From the NCBI GenBank assembly GCA_045599325.1, contig JAZRVT010000051.1, forward strand, positions 1-45,045: DNA of 45,045 nucleotides, given 5' to 3'. The position numbers and the translations under genes were made by a program. Shown here in pieces: positions 25,001-33,701 of the stretch; position 1 is the stretch's first letter, and each line of letters opens with the position of its first letter. Source of the stretch: Cacconaster sp045599325 (GTDB lineage Bacteria > Bacteroidota > Bacteroidia > Bacteroidales > UBA932). The notes beneath the pieces were generated by a model, which worked only from the letters and a program-made list of their open reading frames with translations, ran no database searches and had not been told where the DNA came from.

Positions 25001-25211
25001 CCGCCTCAAGAACCTCACTCTCTCATACAGTCTTCCTAGGAATTTCACCAAGAAGATGAGCATGAGCAACGCGCGTATCTATGTTGCAGGCGCAAACCTC
25101 CTCACTTTCACAGGTCTTAACATTGACCCTGAAATCCAGGCAAGCGGCTACTACTACTACACAATGCCGGCTATGAGAACCGTGACATTCGGTATTGACC
25201 TTACATTCTAG
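22053..25211 (+). CDS. SusC/RagA-type TonB-dependent transporter, pair 2
   Basis: This protein is also 1052 residues long. It has a signal peptide (MKKVLLLALAVLSLNVAFA, then Q), a carboxypeptidase-regulatory-like domain (VTGKVTSSSDGSPIPFASVV), a TonB-box-like VMVVAYGTVKKG, a plug with ISVRGFGSFNAGNQPLYVID and AASLYGSRASNGVILVTTKK, and a long aromatic-rich barrel ending TVTFGIDLTF. It imports an unknown oligomeric substrate together with the SusD-type protein encoded 14 bases downstream. It is divergent from the pair-1 susC, and the two share near-identical N-terminal domains, as if duplicated and then diversified in the barrel. No sigma/anti-sigma pair, hybrid two-component regulator or glycoside hydrolase is next to it. 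Confidence 0.96.
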   Translation: MKKVLLLALAVLSLNVAFAQNKVTGKVTSSSDGSPIPFASVVVKGTMTGVASADDGTYVLTNVPNGATLVFSSIGFNDLEVQVAGRSVIDAALQPNTEALDEVMVVAYGTVKKGSYSGSAAVVKQDAIKDAPVVSFEQVLAGKAPGVQVASYSGQPGSEAQISVRGFGSFNAGNQPLYVIDGVPATSGDYSSGNISTSAMNFLNPSDIESITILKDAAAASLYGSRASNGVILVTTKKGKQGNITTNFKANAGFSYFAYDNYPLANDEEAEYLHRMSWTNYANIEGPSEWKSYGSIEAYVDEMVEEYYPKQDYSKYIYKDWEDVLFRTGISQTYDLSVSGGGEKGRVYASVGWTDQQGVVTIDYLKRFSTTINAEASLAKWLRVGATMQYSWQYQTGHQDGWASKDNPFFIWKVALNPRWPYAYKDTGELYLKPWNSGLSTVNPVATYENQINDAYQNRLIMKGWAEASFTDWLKLKTTISDDWLYVRDKFAWTYGHPNFYAYSDIGGYIGNRHRNLDRLVSSTTLTFDNTYGKHHINAMVGWEAEKEKYFMTTIGKIDFSYMGATESYLSTGYDGGYSYTRDCALLSALGSLSYDFDSKYYLTGTFRRDGSSHLAPAKRWGNFWSVSGSWRFSNEEFMKDVSWINDAKIRGSYGTSGTLPSDHFGYMALYDYTGYGDEGASYPYTLGNEELTWEKNHNWNVALDASLFDRVNLTVEYYNKVTTDLLLDATIPSITGFSSTLRNIGSMLNRGWEISVNVDILKNVNKWNLSVGANWNTLHNEVLALSEEGEMITDTPIVWTAGYSFYQYRTRNYLGVCQQDDYMGSGLEKGWPMYAEGSFYEAGETADQTVVLKDGTVINEGQTVPCDTYNYFPTSRGNASNMILDGVTAIPKAYGGFNINAGWNGLTLDMAWSYKYGHYIWDEGVEQMESDGYYWTHRGIAKDQLNAWTPENTDTNVPMRVADNGQGGYYYSSRFAKKGDYLRLKNLTLSYSLPRNFTKKMSMSNARIYVAGANLLTFTGLNIDPEIQASGYYYYTMPAMRTVTFGIDLTF

Positions 25212-25225
25212 TCGACTAAATTATT

Positions 25226-26716
25226 ATGAGTATGAAAAAGATATTTCAGAATATAGCAATTGCGGCAGTCGCTCTCTTCAGCCTCACTGCCTGCCAGGGC
25301 TTTCTTGACACTGTCCCTACTGACTCAGTGGTTGACAAGAACGCTATGGTGACATTACCGGATGCCCAGGTGGCATGCAACGGTCTGTATACACCTCTCA
25401 AGTACTATACTCTCTACAGTACCTATGTTCCTTATATGGGTGACCTGCGTGCGGACAATATCTACCCTCGTCAGGCTGACGGAACCGGAGCTGTCATCTA
25501 CACCTGGCAGTACGAATCCAATCAGAACTCCTATTTCGGAACATTCTGGGAAAGCTACTACAATGTGATCATGAGGTGCAACACCTTCCTTGAGAACATT
25601 GAGACCCTCGAGGCTTCAACCCCTGATGAGGAAGACGCAAAGGCAGACTACACAGGCCAGGCCTATGCAGTCAGGGCTCTCTGCTACTTCGACCTCGCCC
25701 GTCTCTACGGTCAGCCTTACACTTACGACAAGGGCGCTTCTCTCGGTGCTGCCATCGTCGCACACCGCGTAGGTCCTGACGAGGCTGCGGAAATGCAGCG
25801 CAGCACTGTCGCCGAGACTTATGACCAGGTACTCAGCGACCTTAACGCTGCCATCCCTATGCTCTCAAAGAGCAGGAGCCTCGGCCACTTCAACTACTGG
25901 GCAGCAAAGCTCTTCCAGGCAAGGGTATACCTCTATATGGGCAGGTACTCCGATGCTTACACTGCAGCAGTCGAGGTCATCAACAACTCTCCGTACAAGC
26001 TTGTGAGCGGTGCAGATTATCTTGACTACTGGGGTGAGGAAGACAACCTCGAATCAGTGCTCGAGCTCCCTATCTCCACAAACGGTGATATCGATGGCGA
26101 CGGTGGTTTCTATACAATGTACCACAACCTCTGGTATGACGATGCAAATGCAGGCGGCAGCCTGATCCCTACCCTCAAGTGGCGCAACCTCTTCAAGGAT
26201 ACTCCTAACGATGTCCGCGCTCAGATGATTCAGTATGACGACCCTGCTACAGGTGCAAAGGGAACTGGTGAGTACTGGCTCAAGAAGTTCATCGGCAACA
26301 AGGACCGTCAGTTCACATTCCGTCGCAACAACCCGCGCGTGATGCGTATGACTGAGGCTTATCTGATTGCTGCTGAGGCTGCACTCGAGTCAAACAACTC
26401 AGCTGATGCAAGCAAGTATCTCAACGCTGTCCGCCAGCGCTGCGATGCAACTGCTCCTGCAGTCACTGCAACTCTCGACCTCATCCAGACCGAGCGCCAG
26501 AAAGAGTTCATCGGTGAGGGCCACCGCTTCTTCGACATTATGCGTCGTGGCGGCACCATCACCCGTGACAAGTCTGTCGATCCGCACGAGTTCGGTGGTG
26601 ACTCCAAGTATCAGAACTCTATCAAGCCAGGTGACACCAAGGTTGCACTGCCTATCTCATCTGACCAGAGAGTATCTTACCCTTCACTCCAGCAGAACCC
26701 TGGATACAAGGACTAA
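25226..26716 (+). CDS. SusD/RagB-type surface nutrient-binding lipoprotein, pair 2
   Basis: The protein has 496 residues from the ATG at 25226, or 494 from the ATG at 25232, which gives the more usual MKKIF start. The lipobox is FSLTAC, followed by QGFLDTVPTDSVVDKN. The SusD core is present (YTGQAYAVRALCYFDLARLY, AAKLFQARVYLYMGRYSDAY), as are MRMTEAYLIAAEAALESNNS, RQKEFIGEGHRFFDIMRRGG and the end ALPISSDQRVSYPSLQQNPG. It works as the lid of the SusC transporter encoded just upstream. A strong terminator follows at 26734, closing a two-gene operon. Confidence 0.95.
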   Translation: MSMKKIFQNIAIAAVALFSLTACQGFLDTVPTDSVVDKNAMVTLPDAQVACNGLYTPLKYYTLYSTYVPYMGDLRADNIYPRQADGTGAVIYTWQYESNQNSYFGTFWESYYNVIMRCNTFLENIETLEASTPDEEDAKADYTGQAYAVRALCYFDLARLYGQPYTYDKGASLGAAIVAHRVGPDEAAEMQRSTVAETYDQVLSDLNAAIPMLSKSRSLGHFNYWAAKLFQARVYLYMGRYSDAYTAAVEVINNSPYKLVSGADYLDYWGEEDNLESVLELPISTNGDIDGDGGFYTMYHNLWYDDANAGGSLIPTLKWRNLFKDTPNDVRAQMIQYDDPATGAKGTGEYWLKKFIGNKDRQFTFRRNNPRVMRMTEAYLIAAEAALESNNSADASKYLNAVRQRCDATAPAVTATLDLIQTERQKEFIGEGHRFFDIMRRGGTITRDKSVDPHEFGGDSKYQNSIKPGDTKVALPISSDQRVSYPSLQQNPGYKD

Positions 26717-26733
26717 GACTTACTGATTTAATT

Positions 26734-26764
26734 AAGAGGTCGACTAAGTCGACCTCTTTTTTTT
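26734..26764 (+). terminator. Intrinsic terminator after SusCD pair 2
   Basis: AAGAGGTCGAC (26734-26744) and GTCGACCTCTT (26748-26758) form a perfect 11-bp stem with a TAA loop, ending in a run of T residues to 26764. Confidence 0.9.
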
Positions 26765-26913
26765 GATGCGCGGAGCTCCGCAGCGGCAGAGGCAACTGCT
26801 GACAGAATTGCTGCGCATCCGCTCAACCGCAATGTATATCCTGAGATTACCTTTATACCATTACTTGCGATATTTATTACCATGGATCTCAAGTCGCCTC
26901 TCAGTGGCTCGAA

Positions 26914-28932
26914 GTGGCTGATAGTGGTGAGTCTCAGATTGATACCCTGGTGCCTGCTATAAAGACAGACAGAAGGGCAGTTGAGCAATGGCAGTCCAGC
27001 ATATTTCATATAGACAAAGAGAACCTACGTACCGTTATCAGCCCAGTTGGAGAGAATGATCCAATCAAATACATTATGACTCGCCCTGGCGTTTCTTCAG
27101 GTGCAGAGGGTGCATCGGCTATTTTTGCACGTGGAGGTAATCTTGGCAATAACCTTATTACGTTAGATGGTGTCCGTATTTATGGATATAGTCATCTGTT
27201 TGGCTTGTCTTCAGCAATTTCTTCAAGCATTATATCTTCTATGGATTTTTGTCTTGGAGGATTTGACGGGGACAAGGGAGGGCTTACTGCTTCGCATATT
27301 TCCATCAATACTCCGAGTCTTGATTCTATTTTCAACGGTGAGACATCGGTTTCTAATAACTTCCTTGAGGCCACAGTCAATGCTCCAATTATAAAAGGTA
27401 AAGCATCAGTAATGGCTTCCGGGAGATGGTCTCCATTTGCTCTTGAGTACAATATTCTTAAAAATACATTCGATAAGGATAACAGAATGCCTGCTATTTC
27501 AATGAATGTATTTGATCTGTTTGCAAAAGCTGGAGTTCAAATTACATCTGCTGATGAAATATCATTCTCCTGTTTCTCTAGCAGTGACAATTATGCTATT
27601 GGTCTTTCTGGCGCTGACTATTTGCTTGGATGGCAAAATATGACAGGACATCTTTCATACAAGCATACTTCTAGTTGGATTACCCTGCTTGCGGATTTGT
27701 CCTACAATTATTTCAAAAACAATATAGATCATATTACCAATATAAATGGAATAGAGGAAATGCTCCGGTTGCAGTCGCGCATAGAAGAAGAGACGTTTTC
27801 CATCAAAGCGAAGCACACTCTATTCGGCGGGCATTTCACTCTTTCTGAAGGTTGTCAGTTGCAAAGTCTGGCAATGAGTCCTGGCGCAGCCAAAACGAAC
27901 AATTCGGACTATGCAATCATTAAGCGTGCAGATTACACAGAATATACAACAAAACCTCTTATAGCCAGTGCTTTTATTGAAGCCCGGTTTCAGAACCGCT
28001 TTCTGAAAGTGATGGCCGCTTTCAGAAAGAATATCTACAATAACAGATCTTCTGATAGATTCAAAGCATATCAGTGCGAAGATCCTGAATTAAGCGCAAG
28101 AGCGGAGTGGTACTTAACGCCCAAGTTTGGGATTGCAGTCACTTTCGACGAAAGGGTTCAATATGACCACACTTTGGAGGGGTCACCATTGGGATGGCCG
28201 TTAGATTTGATTGTCCCTAGTACCAGGAAAATTAATCCGGAGCATGCCCGACAGTATTATGGCGGTTTCTTCTCATCAATTGCAGGACATCGCTTTTCAA
28301 TGGGCGGTTATTGGAAGTCAATGAAGAATCTTGTATATTGTGCGAATGCTGAGAGTTTGTTCACCTCATCTGCACAAGGATGGAACGATATCGCTCAAGT
28401 TGGTCAAGGTACATCATATGGGTGTGAAACCCTGTATGAGGGCATCATTCCAGGTGCAGATTTTTCTTGGGAATTGGCTTATACTTGGTCAAAGACTGAC
28501 CGAGTTTTCAAAAATATTAACAACGGCCTCCCATTCCCGGCAAAATTCGACAGGCGTCATATCTGCAATGCAAATCTAAGGTGGAAGAATTTAACGGCTA
28601 CCATCACATATCAGAGCGGCCATTGGGAAACAATATCTGCTGGTCAGTATGATGGAATACTTCCTTATGGAAGGATTAGAATTGATGTATATGATACTAC
28701 AAACAACTGGAGGATGCCAGAATATGTACGGTTTGACCTGAGTTATAAGATTGATTTCCGAACTACCGTTGAAGGTGGCAGGAAATTGAACCATAACCTT
28801 ACGTTTGGCGTATTCAACCTTCTAAACAAGCGTAATCCATCAATGCTTGTGTATGACACTGGCGCAAATGGTTGGTATTATATATCCCTGTTCCCAATAA
28901 TGCCAAGCATAAGATATTCTATAAAGTTTTGA
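26914..28932 (+). CDS. TonB-dependent receptor lacking its N-terminus (probable 5'-truncated gene)
   Basis: The 672-residue reading frame has a TonB-dependent receptor plug (NDPIKYIMTRPGVSSGAEGA, FARGGNLGNNLITLDGVRIY, SHLFGLSSAIS) and a barrel to the end, with FPAKFDRRHICNANLRWK, LTFGVFNLLNKRNPS and the terminal SIRYSIKF. It resembles the FecA-like group that normally has a signal peptide and a carboxypeptidase-regulatory-like domain before the plug. Here only about 45 residues precede the plug, starting from GTG, and a stop lies upstream in frame at 26842. No signal peptide is visible in any frame between the susD terminator and this point, and no promoter box was seen. It is AT-rich, unlike the SusCD genes before it. 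I think it is a decaying or horizontally acquired fragment, but the long open frame argues for recent truncation. Confidence 0.75.
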   Translation: MADSGESQIDTLVPAIKTDRRAVEQWQSSIFHIDKENLRTVISPVGENDPIKYIMTRPGVSSGAEGASAIFARGGNLGNNLITLDGVRIYGYSHLFGLSSAISSSIISSMDFCLGGFDGDKGGLTASHISINTPSLDSIFNGETSVSNNFLEATVNAPIIKGKASVMASGRWSPFALEYNILKNTFDKDNRMPAISMNVFDLFAKAGVQITSADEISFSCFSSSDNYAIGLSGADYLLGWQNMTGHLSYKHTSSWITLLADLSYNYFKNNIDHITNINGIEEMLRLQSRIEEETFSIKAKHTLFGGHFTLSEGCQLQSLAMSPGAAKTNNSDYAIIKRADYTEYTTKPLIASAFIEARFQNRFLKVMAAFRKNIYNNRSSDRFKAYQCEDPELSARAEWYLTPKFGIAVTFDERVQYDHTLEGSPLGWPLDLIVPSTRKINPEHARQYYGGFFSSIAGHRFSMGGYWKSMKNLVYCANAESLFTSSAQGWNDIAQVGQGTSYGCETLYEGIIPGADFSWELAYTWSKTDRVFKNINNGLPFPAKFDRRHICNANLRWKNLTATITYQSGHWETISAGQYDGILPYGRIRIDVYDTTNNWRMPEYVRFDLSYKIDFRTTVEGGRKLNHNLTFGVFNLLNKRNPSMLVYDTGANGWYYISLFPIMPSIRYSIKF

Positions 28933-28984
28933 TTCAAAGGCTTCTAGTACCTGGATCTCAACTATGGCAGTCTTTTGCTGCATA

Positions 28985-29016
28985 ATAAAAGCCGGCTGTT
29001 TAGGGCCGGCTTTTAT
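28985..29016. terminator. Bidirectional terminator between receptor gene and nifJ
   Basis: ATAAAAGCCGGC (28985-28996) and GCCGGCTTTTAT (29005-29016) pair perfectly around an 8-base loop, with A and T runs for both directions. Confidence 0.85.
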
Positions 29017-29037
29017 CAGATTATGTCTCAGCAGGGC

Positions 29038-32000
29038 TTACTGCTGGTTTGCGAGACGCTTGTAGGTGTTGAGCCTCCACTTTGCGAACTCCTCAGTCTT
29101 TGCGAAGAGCTCTGCGGCATTCTCAGGGAATGACTTCATAAGGGAAGCGTAACGAACCTCGCCCTTCAGGAAGTCCTGGAACTTGCTCCAGTCAGGCTCC
29201 TTGCTGTCGAGGATGAACGGGTTCTTGCCCTGCTCCTCAAGCTGAGGGTTGTAGCGGTAGAGATGCCAGTAGCCGCACTCGACAGCTCTCTTCTCCTCAA
29301 CCTGGCTGTGGCCCATACCGGCCTTGAGACCGTGGTTGATACAAGGAGAGTAGGCGATGATGAGTGACGGACCGTCGTATGCCTCAGCCTCCTTGAGGGC
29401 GGTGAGGGTCTGTGCCTGGGATGCGCCCATAGCAATCTGAGCGACATAGACGTAACCGTAGCTGATGGCCATCATTCCGAGGTCTTTCTTGCGTACGCGC
29501 TTTCCTGAAGTTGCGAACTTGGCTACAGCGCCTGCAGGTGTGGACTTGGATGACTGTCCGCCGGTATTTGAGTAAACCTCAGTGTCGAGGACGAGGATGT
29601 TGATGTTCTCGCCTGAAGCAAGCACGTGGTCAACTCCGCCGTATCCGATATCGTAGCCCCAGCCGTCGCCGCCGAAGATCCACTGGCTGCGGCAAGGGAT
29701 GAAGTTCTGGAGTTCAAGGAGTTTCTTGCAGGTGTCGCAGCCGCATTCCTTCATCATAGGGACGAGCTTGTCGCACACTTCGCGGGTGATGGCCGCGTTG
29801 TTGCGGTTGGCAAGCCACTTGTCGAAGAGTTCCTTCATCTCGGATGAACAGCAGCTGCACTCGAGACCCTGCTGCATCAGAGATGCGACAGTCTCGCGTA
29901 CTCGGTCGCTTCCCACGTGGAGGCCGAGACCGAATTCAGCGTTGTCCTCGAAGAGGGAGTTCTGCCAGGCAGGACCGTGTCCCTCGGCATTCTTGCAGTA
30001 TGGTGATGATGGGAACGCAGCGCTGTAGATTGATGAGCAGCCTGTTGCGTTGGCAACCATCATCCTGTCACCGAATAGCTGGGTGATAGTCTTGATGTAC
30101 GGAGTCTCACCGCAGCCTGCGCAAGCGCCTGAGAATTCGAACAGAGGCTGTGCGAAACCGAGGTTCTTGACATTCTGTTCCTTAGGTGCGACGTTGTCCT
30201 TGTAGCCTACGTTAGCGTGCATATAGTCATAGTTTGCCTGCTCGGCCATCTGTGACTCGTATGAAACCATTGTGAGAGCCTTTGCTCCACGCATACCCGG
30301 GCAGATGTCGGCGCAGTTGCCGCAGCCGGTGCAGTCTGCAGGAGATACCTGCATTGTGAACCTGTAGTCCTTGAATGCGGCGTTGCCCTGGATGCTCTTG
30401 ATGCCTGCAGGGGCCTTTTCAGCCTCTTCTGCTGTCATAAGGAACGGACGGATCGCTGCGTGAGGGCAGACGAACGCGCACTGGTTGCACTGGATGCAGT
30501 TTGCAGGATTCCACTCCGGAACCTCCACTGCGATGCCGCGCTTCTCGTAGCAGGCTGTGCCTGCAGGGATGGTGCCGTCGACCATTGAGGAGAAGGTGCT
30601 GACAGGAAGGTCGTTTCCGTTCTGAGAAGCGATCACGTCAGCGACGTTGCGGATGAATTCAGGAGCGAGGCGACCGTAGTTCGCGTTGACGAACTTGCCG
30701 GTTGCTTCCTTCCAGCTTTCAGGGATTGCCACTTCTACATAGTCTCCGCCGCGGTCAACTGCAGCGTAGTTCATCTTGACGACGTTCTCACCCTTCTTGC
30801 CGTATGACTTGTCGATAGCCTTCTTCATATAGGCGACAGCCTCTTCGTAAGGGATGATGCCTGTGATCTTGAAGAATGCGCTCTGGAGGATGGTGTTTGT
30901 GCGGCCGCCGAGTCCGATTTCGGAAGCGATCTTTGTTGCGTTGATCAGGTAGAGCCTGATGTTCTTGTCAACGATGGTCTTCTTCACGAAGTCAGGGATG
31001 CGCTTGAATGTCTCTTCAGTGTCCCAGAGACTGTTGAGGAGGAGTGAACCGCCCTGCTTGATTCCCTTGAGGACATCATATTTATAGAGGTATGAAGGAA
31101 CGTGGCACGCCACGAAGTCAGGGGTTGAAACGAGATAAGGTGCAGCGATAGGCTGGTCGCCGAAGCGGAGGTGCGAGCAGGTGTATCCGCCTGACTTCTT
31201 GGAGTCATAGTCGAAATAGCCCTGGCAGTATTTAGGGGTGTGGTCACCGATGATCTTGATGGTGTTCTTGTTGGCGCCGACTGTGCCGTCCGAGCCGAGG
31301 CCGAAGAACTTGCACTCGTAGGTGCCCTTCTTCACGATTGAAACCTCTTCCTTGACAGGGAGGCTCTTGAAGGTCACGTCATCGACGATGCCGATGGTGA
31401 AGCCGTTGCGAGGCTCGTTCATCTTGAGGTTGTCGAACACTGCGATGATCTGTGCAGGTGATGTATCCTTTGAAGAGAGGCCATAGCGTCCGCCGACGAT
31501 GAGAGGTGCCTTCTCGCCGAGGTCTGCGATGACGTTCTTGATATCCATATAGAGAGGTTCTCCGATGGCTCCCGGCTCCTTGGTGCGGTCGAGGACTGCA
31601 ATCCTCTTGACTGACTTAGGAAGGACGCGGAGGAAATACTTGGCTGAGAACGGTCTGTAAAGACGGACGGTGATGAGACCGAGCTTCTTGTCACCCTTTT
31701 CTGCGAGGTAGTCGATAGTCTCCTTGATTGTCTCGCAGACAGAACCCATAGCGATGATGACATCTTCTGCATCCGGTGCTCCGTAGTAGTCGAACGGGAG
31801 ATAATGGCGGCCTGTGAGCTCGCTGATCTCGCCCATATAGCGTGCGACGATGTCAGGGACTGCGTCGTAGTAGGTGTTGCAGGCCTCGCGTGCCTGGAAA
31901 TATACGTCAGGGTTCTGGTTGGTGCCCCTTGTGACAGGCTTGTTAGGGTTGAGAGCCTTCTCGCGGAATGCTGCAAGAGACTTGTCGCTTACGAGAGGAC

Positions 32001-32580
32001 GGAGGTCTTCAGCCTCGAGGACCTCTATCTTCTGGATTTCGTGTGAAGTGCGGAATCCGTCGAAGAAGTGGACGAAAGGAACGCTTGACTTGATGGTTGA
32101 GAGGTGTGCCACCGCTGCGAGGTCCATTGCTTCCTGGACGCTTGCTGAAGCAAGCATTGCGAAGCCTGTCTGGCGGACGCTCATCACATCCTGGTGGTCT
32201 CCGAAGATGGAGAGTGCCTGTGCTGCGAGAGTGCGGGCCGATACGTGGAAGACTGTAGGGAGAAGTTCTCCGGCAATCTTGTACATATTAGGGATCATCA
32301 GGAGAAGACCCTGTGATGCGGTGAAGGTAGTGGTGAGGCTTCCTGCCTGGAGTGAGCCGTGGACAGCGCCTGCTGCGCCTGCCTCGCTCTGCATTTCAGT
32401 GACCTTTACAACTTCACCGAACATATTCTTCTTTCCGAATGCCGCCCATTCGTCAACGAGTTCAGCCATCGTTGATGAAGGGGTTATCGGGTAGATTGCC
32501 GCGTGCTCGCTGAAGAGGTAAGCCACGTGAGCGGCGGCGAAATTGCCATCACAGGTGATGAATTTCTTTTCTTTTGCCAT
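29038..32580 (-). CDS. nifJ: Pyruvate:ferredoxin (flavodoxin) oxidoreductase
   Basis: PFOR converts pyruvate and CoA to acetyl-CoA and CO2, passing electrons to ferredoxin; it is central in anaerobes. The 1180-residue single chain is the normal fused form. The pyrimidine-binding domain I opens ITCDGNFAAAHVAYLFSEHA with the motif YPITPSSTMAE. Next come the transketolase-C-like domain, the CoA-binding loop region TRGTNQNPDVYF, the gamma domain (GLGSDGTVGANKNTIKIIG) and two 4Fe-4S motifs (CIQCNQCAFVCPH and CTGCGNCADICPG). Near the end is the TPP-binding domain (CAGCGETPY; GGDGWGYDIGYGG; LDTEVYSNTGGQ). It is transcribed alone from a -7 box at 32660-32667. A PFOR implies an anaerobic lifestyle. 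Confidence 0.98.
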   Translation of the reverse strand: MAKEKKFITCDGNFAAAHVAYLFSEHAAIYPITPSSTMAELVDEWAAFGKKNMFGEVVKVTEMQSEAGAAGAVHGSLQAGSLTTTFTASQGLLLMIPNMYKIAGELLPTVFHVSARTLAAQALSIFGDHQDVMSVRQTGFAMLASASVQEAMDLAAVAHLSTIKSSVPFVHFFDGFRTSHEIQKIEVLEAEDLRPLVSDKSLAAFREKALNPNKPVTRGTNQNPDVYFQAREACNTYYDAVPDIVARYMGEISELTGRHYLPFDYYGAPDAEDVIIAMGSVCETIKETIDYLAEKGDKKLGLITVRLYRPFSAKYFLRVLPKSVKRIAVLDRTKEPGAIGEPLYMDIKNVIADLGEKAPLIVGGRYGLSSKDTSPAQIIAVFDNLKMNEPRNGFTIGIVDDVTFKSLPVKEEVSIVKKGTYECKFFGLGSDGTVGANKNTIKIIGDHTPKYCQGYFDYDSKKSGGYTCSHLRFGDQPIAAPYLVSTPDFVACHVPSYLYKYDVLKGIKQGGSLLLNSLWDTEETFKRIPDFVKKTIVDKNIRLYLINATKIASEIGLGGRTNTILQSAFFKITGIIPYEEAVAYMKKAIDKSYGKKGENVVKMNYAAVDRGGDYVEVAIPESWKEATGKFVNANYGRLAPEFIRNVADVIASQNGNDLPVSTFSSMVDGTIPAGTACYEKRGIAVEVPEWNPANCIQCNQCAFVCPHAAIRPFLMTAEEAEKAPAGIKSIQGNAAFKDYRFTMQVSPADCTGCGNCADICPGMRGAKALTMVSYESQMAEQANYDYMHANVGYKDNVAPKEQNVKNLGFAQPLFEFSGACAGCGETPYIKTITQLFGDRMMVANATGCSSIYSAAFPSSPYCKNAEGHGPAWQNSLFEDNAEFGLGLHVGSDRVRETVASLMQQGLECSCCSSEMKELFDKWLANRNNAAITREVCDKLVPMMKECGCDTCKKLLELQNFIPCRSQWIFGGDGWGYDIGYGGVDHVLASGENINILVLDTEVYSNTGGQSSKSTPAGAVAKFATSGKRVRKKDLGMMAISYGYVYVAQIAMGASQAQTLTALKEAEAYDGPSLIIAYSPCINHGLKAGMGHSQVEEKRAVECGYWHLYRYNPQLEEQGKNPFILDSKEPDWSKFQDFLKGEVRYASLMKSFPENAAELFAKTEEFAKWRLNTYKRLANQQ

Positions 32581-32659
32581 AATCTGTTGATTGTTATGTA
32601 ATTAGTATATCAGTTCCTTTGTCTGGCGGCCTGTGTTCTGACCAAGGCCAAAAATCATT

Positions 32660-32667
32660 CAAAGTTA
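32660..32667 (-). promoter_or_regulatory. nifJ -7 promoter element
   Basis: On the minus strand this reads TAACTTTG, about 80 bases upstream of the nifJ ATG. A TTTG at 32682-32685 (minus) is only 14 bases away, so the -33 box is uncertain. Confidence 0.5.
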
Positions 32668-32684
32668 TGGATTTTTTCCTGCAA

Positions 32685-32718
32685 AAGAAAGAGAAATCCG
32701 CCACTTTTGGGTGGCGGA
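32685..32718 (-). terminator. Terminator after fabD
   Basis: TCCGCCAC and GTGGCGGA (32697-32704 and 32711-32718) form an 8-bp stem. On the minus strand it is followed by a T-rich run. It ends fabD transcription upstream of the nifJ promoter. Confidence 0.7.
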
Positions 32719-32747
32719 AGAGGCTTTTTGACATTGTGCGCGGGCCT

Positions 32748-33617
32748 TTACAGACCTGAGAGGAGAATGTCCGGGACTGTCTTCTTTATCAGTCCCCTGA
32801 GCACTGAGCCGGGACCGGCCTCAATGAATTCATCGGCGCCGTCCTCCACCATCCTCAAGACAGTCTGAGTCCAGAGGACAGGGCTGGTGAGCTGCATCAG
32901 CAGGTTCGCCTTGATGGCTTCCGGCGCAGTGTGCGGCAGTGCGTCAACGTTTTGATATACAGGGCAGGAAGGTGTCTTGAATTCAGTGTCTGCGATGGCT
33001 GCTGCAAGCTCTTCGCGGGCTGGTTCCATAAGAGGGGAGTGGAATGCTCCTCCAACCTTCAGAGGAAGCACCCTTCCGGCCTTGCGCTCTTTGATGGCAG
33101 CGCCGGCAGCGGCTACGGCTTCAATCCCGCCGGATATGACCACCTGCGCCGCGCTGTTGAAATTGGCGGGGATCACGATGCCCGCAGTCTCCCTGCAGAT
33201 TTCAGAGATTACGTCGATGTCGCCTCCCACGACGGCGGCCATTGTGCCGGGCACAGCTTCGCAGCACTGCTGCATCGCTTTCGCGCGGAGGGACACGAGT
33301 TTCAGAGCATCTTCGAAACCCAGGGCGCCGGCGACTGTCAGGGCCGAGAATTCGCCAAGGGAGTGACCTGCGGCCATCTCGGGCGCGGCGCCTGCACAGA
33401 GAGCGGCGGCTACAGAATGAATGAAGACTGCTGGCTGGGTGACATCCGTGGCCTTGAGAGCCTCTTCGTCACCGTTGAACATTACATCAGTGATGCTGAA
33501 GCCGAGGATTTCATCGGCACGCCGGAAAATGGCCCTTGCCTGTGCGGAACTGTCCCACAGGTCCTTCCCCATACCCGGGAACTGTGAGCCCTGGCCCGGA
33601 AATACGTAAGCTTTCAT
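32748..33617 (-). CDS. fabD: Malonyl-CoA:acyl carrier protein transacylase
   Basis: FabD moves malonyl groups from CoA to acyl carrier protein for fatty acid synthesis. The 289-residue protein opens MKAYVFPGQGSQFPGMG. It has the nucleophile elbow AGHSLGEFSALTVAGAL (catalytic Ser in GHSLG), an arginine in SLRAKAMQ, the histidine in GGAFHSPLM and the late block YQNVDALPHTAPEAI. I chose the ATG at 33617; the longer frame would run into the tRNA. The start is just 4 bases after the tRNA-Arg 3' end on the same strand, so fabD has no promoter of its own between them and probably shares the tRNA transcript. Confidence 0.96.
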   Translation of the reverse strand: MKAYVFPGQGSQFPGMGKDLWDSSAQARAIFRRADEILGFSITDVMFNGDEEALKATDVTQPAVFIHSVAAALCAGAAPEMAAGHSLGEFSALTVAGALGFEDALKLVSLRAKAMQQCCEAVPGTMAAVVGGDIDVISEICRETAGIVIPANFNSAAQVVISGGIEAVAAAGAAIKERKAGRVLPLKVGGAFHSPLMEPAREELAAAIADTEFKTPSCPVYQNVDALPHTAPEAIKANLLMQLTSPVLWTQTVLRMVEDGADEFIEAGPGSVLRGLIKKTVPDILLSGL

Positions 33618-33621
33618 CTTG

Positions 33622-33693
33622 TACTCCTGTGGGGAATCGAACCCCAACCTAAAGAACCGGAATCTTCAATTCTATCCATTAAACTACAGGAGC
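33622..33693 (-). tRNA. tRNA-Arg (anticodon CCG)
   Basis: The 72-base cloverleaf on the minus strand has the acceptor pair GCTCCTG/CAGGAGT (one G-T pair), T8-A9, the anticodon arm GAAGA-TTCCGGT-TCTTT with anticodon CCG reading CGG, a T-arm TGGGG-TTCGATT-CCCCA and discriminator A. CCA is not encoded; the next bases are CAAG and then the fabD ATG. Confidence 0.92.
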
Positions 33694-33701
33694 GCGGAGT
33701 G

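Noticed and set aside
26766..26921. 51-codon frame between the susD terminator and the truncated receptor
   Set aside because: Composition is Arg/Leu-rich with no recognisable motif, and it overlaps the receptor frame. It may be debris of the missing N-terminal region but cannot be supported as a gene.
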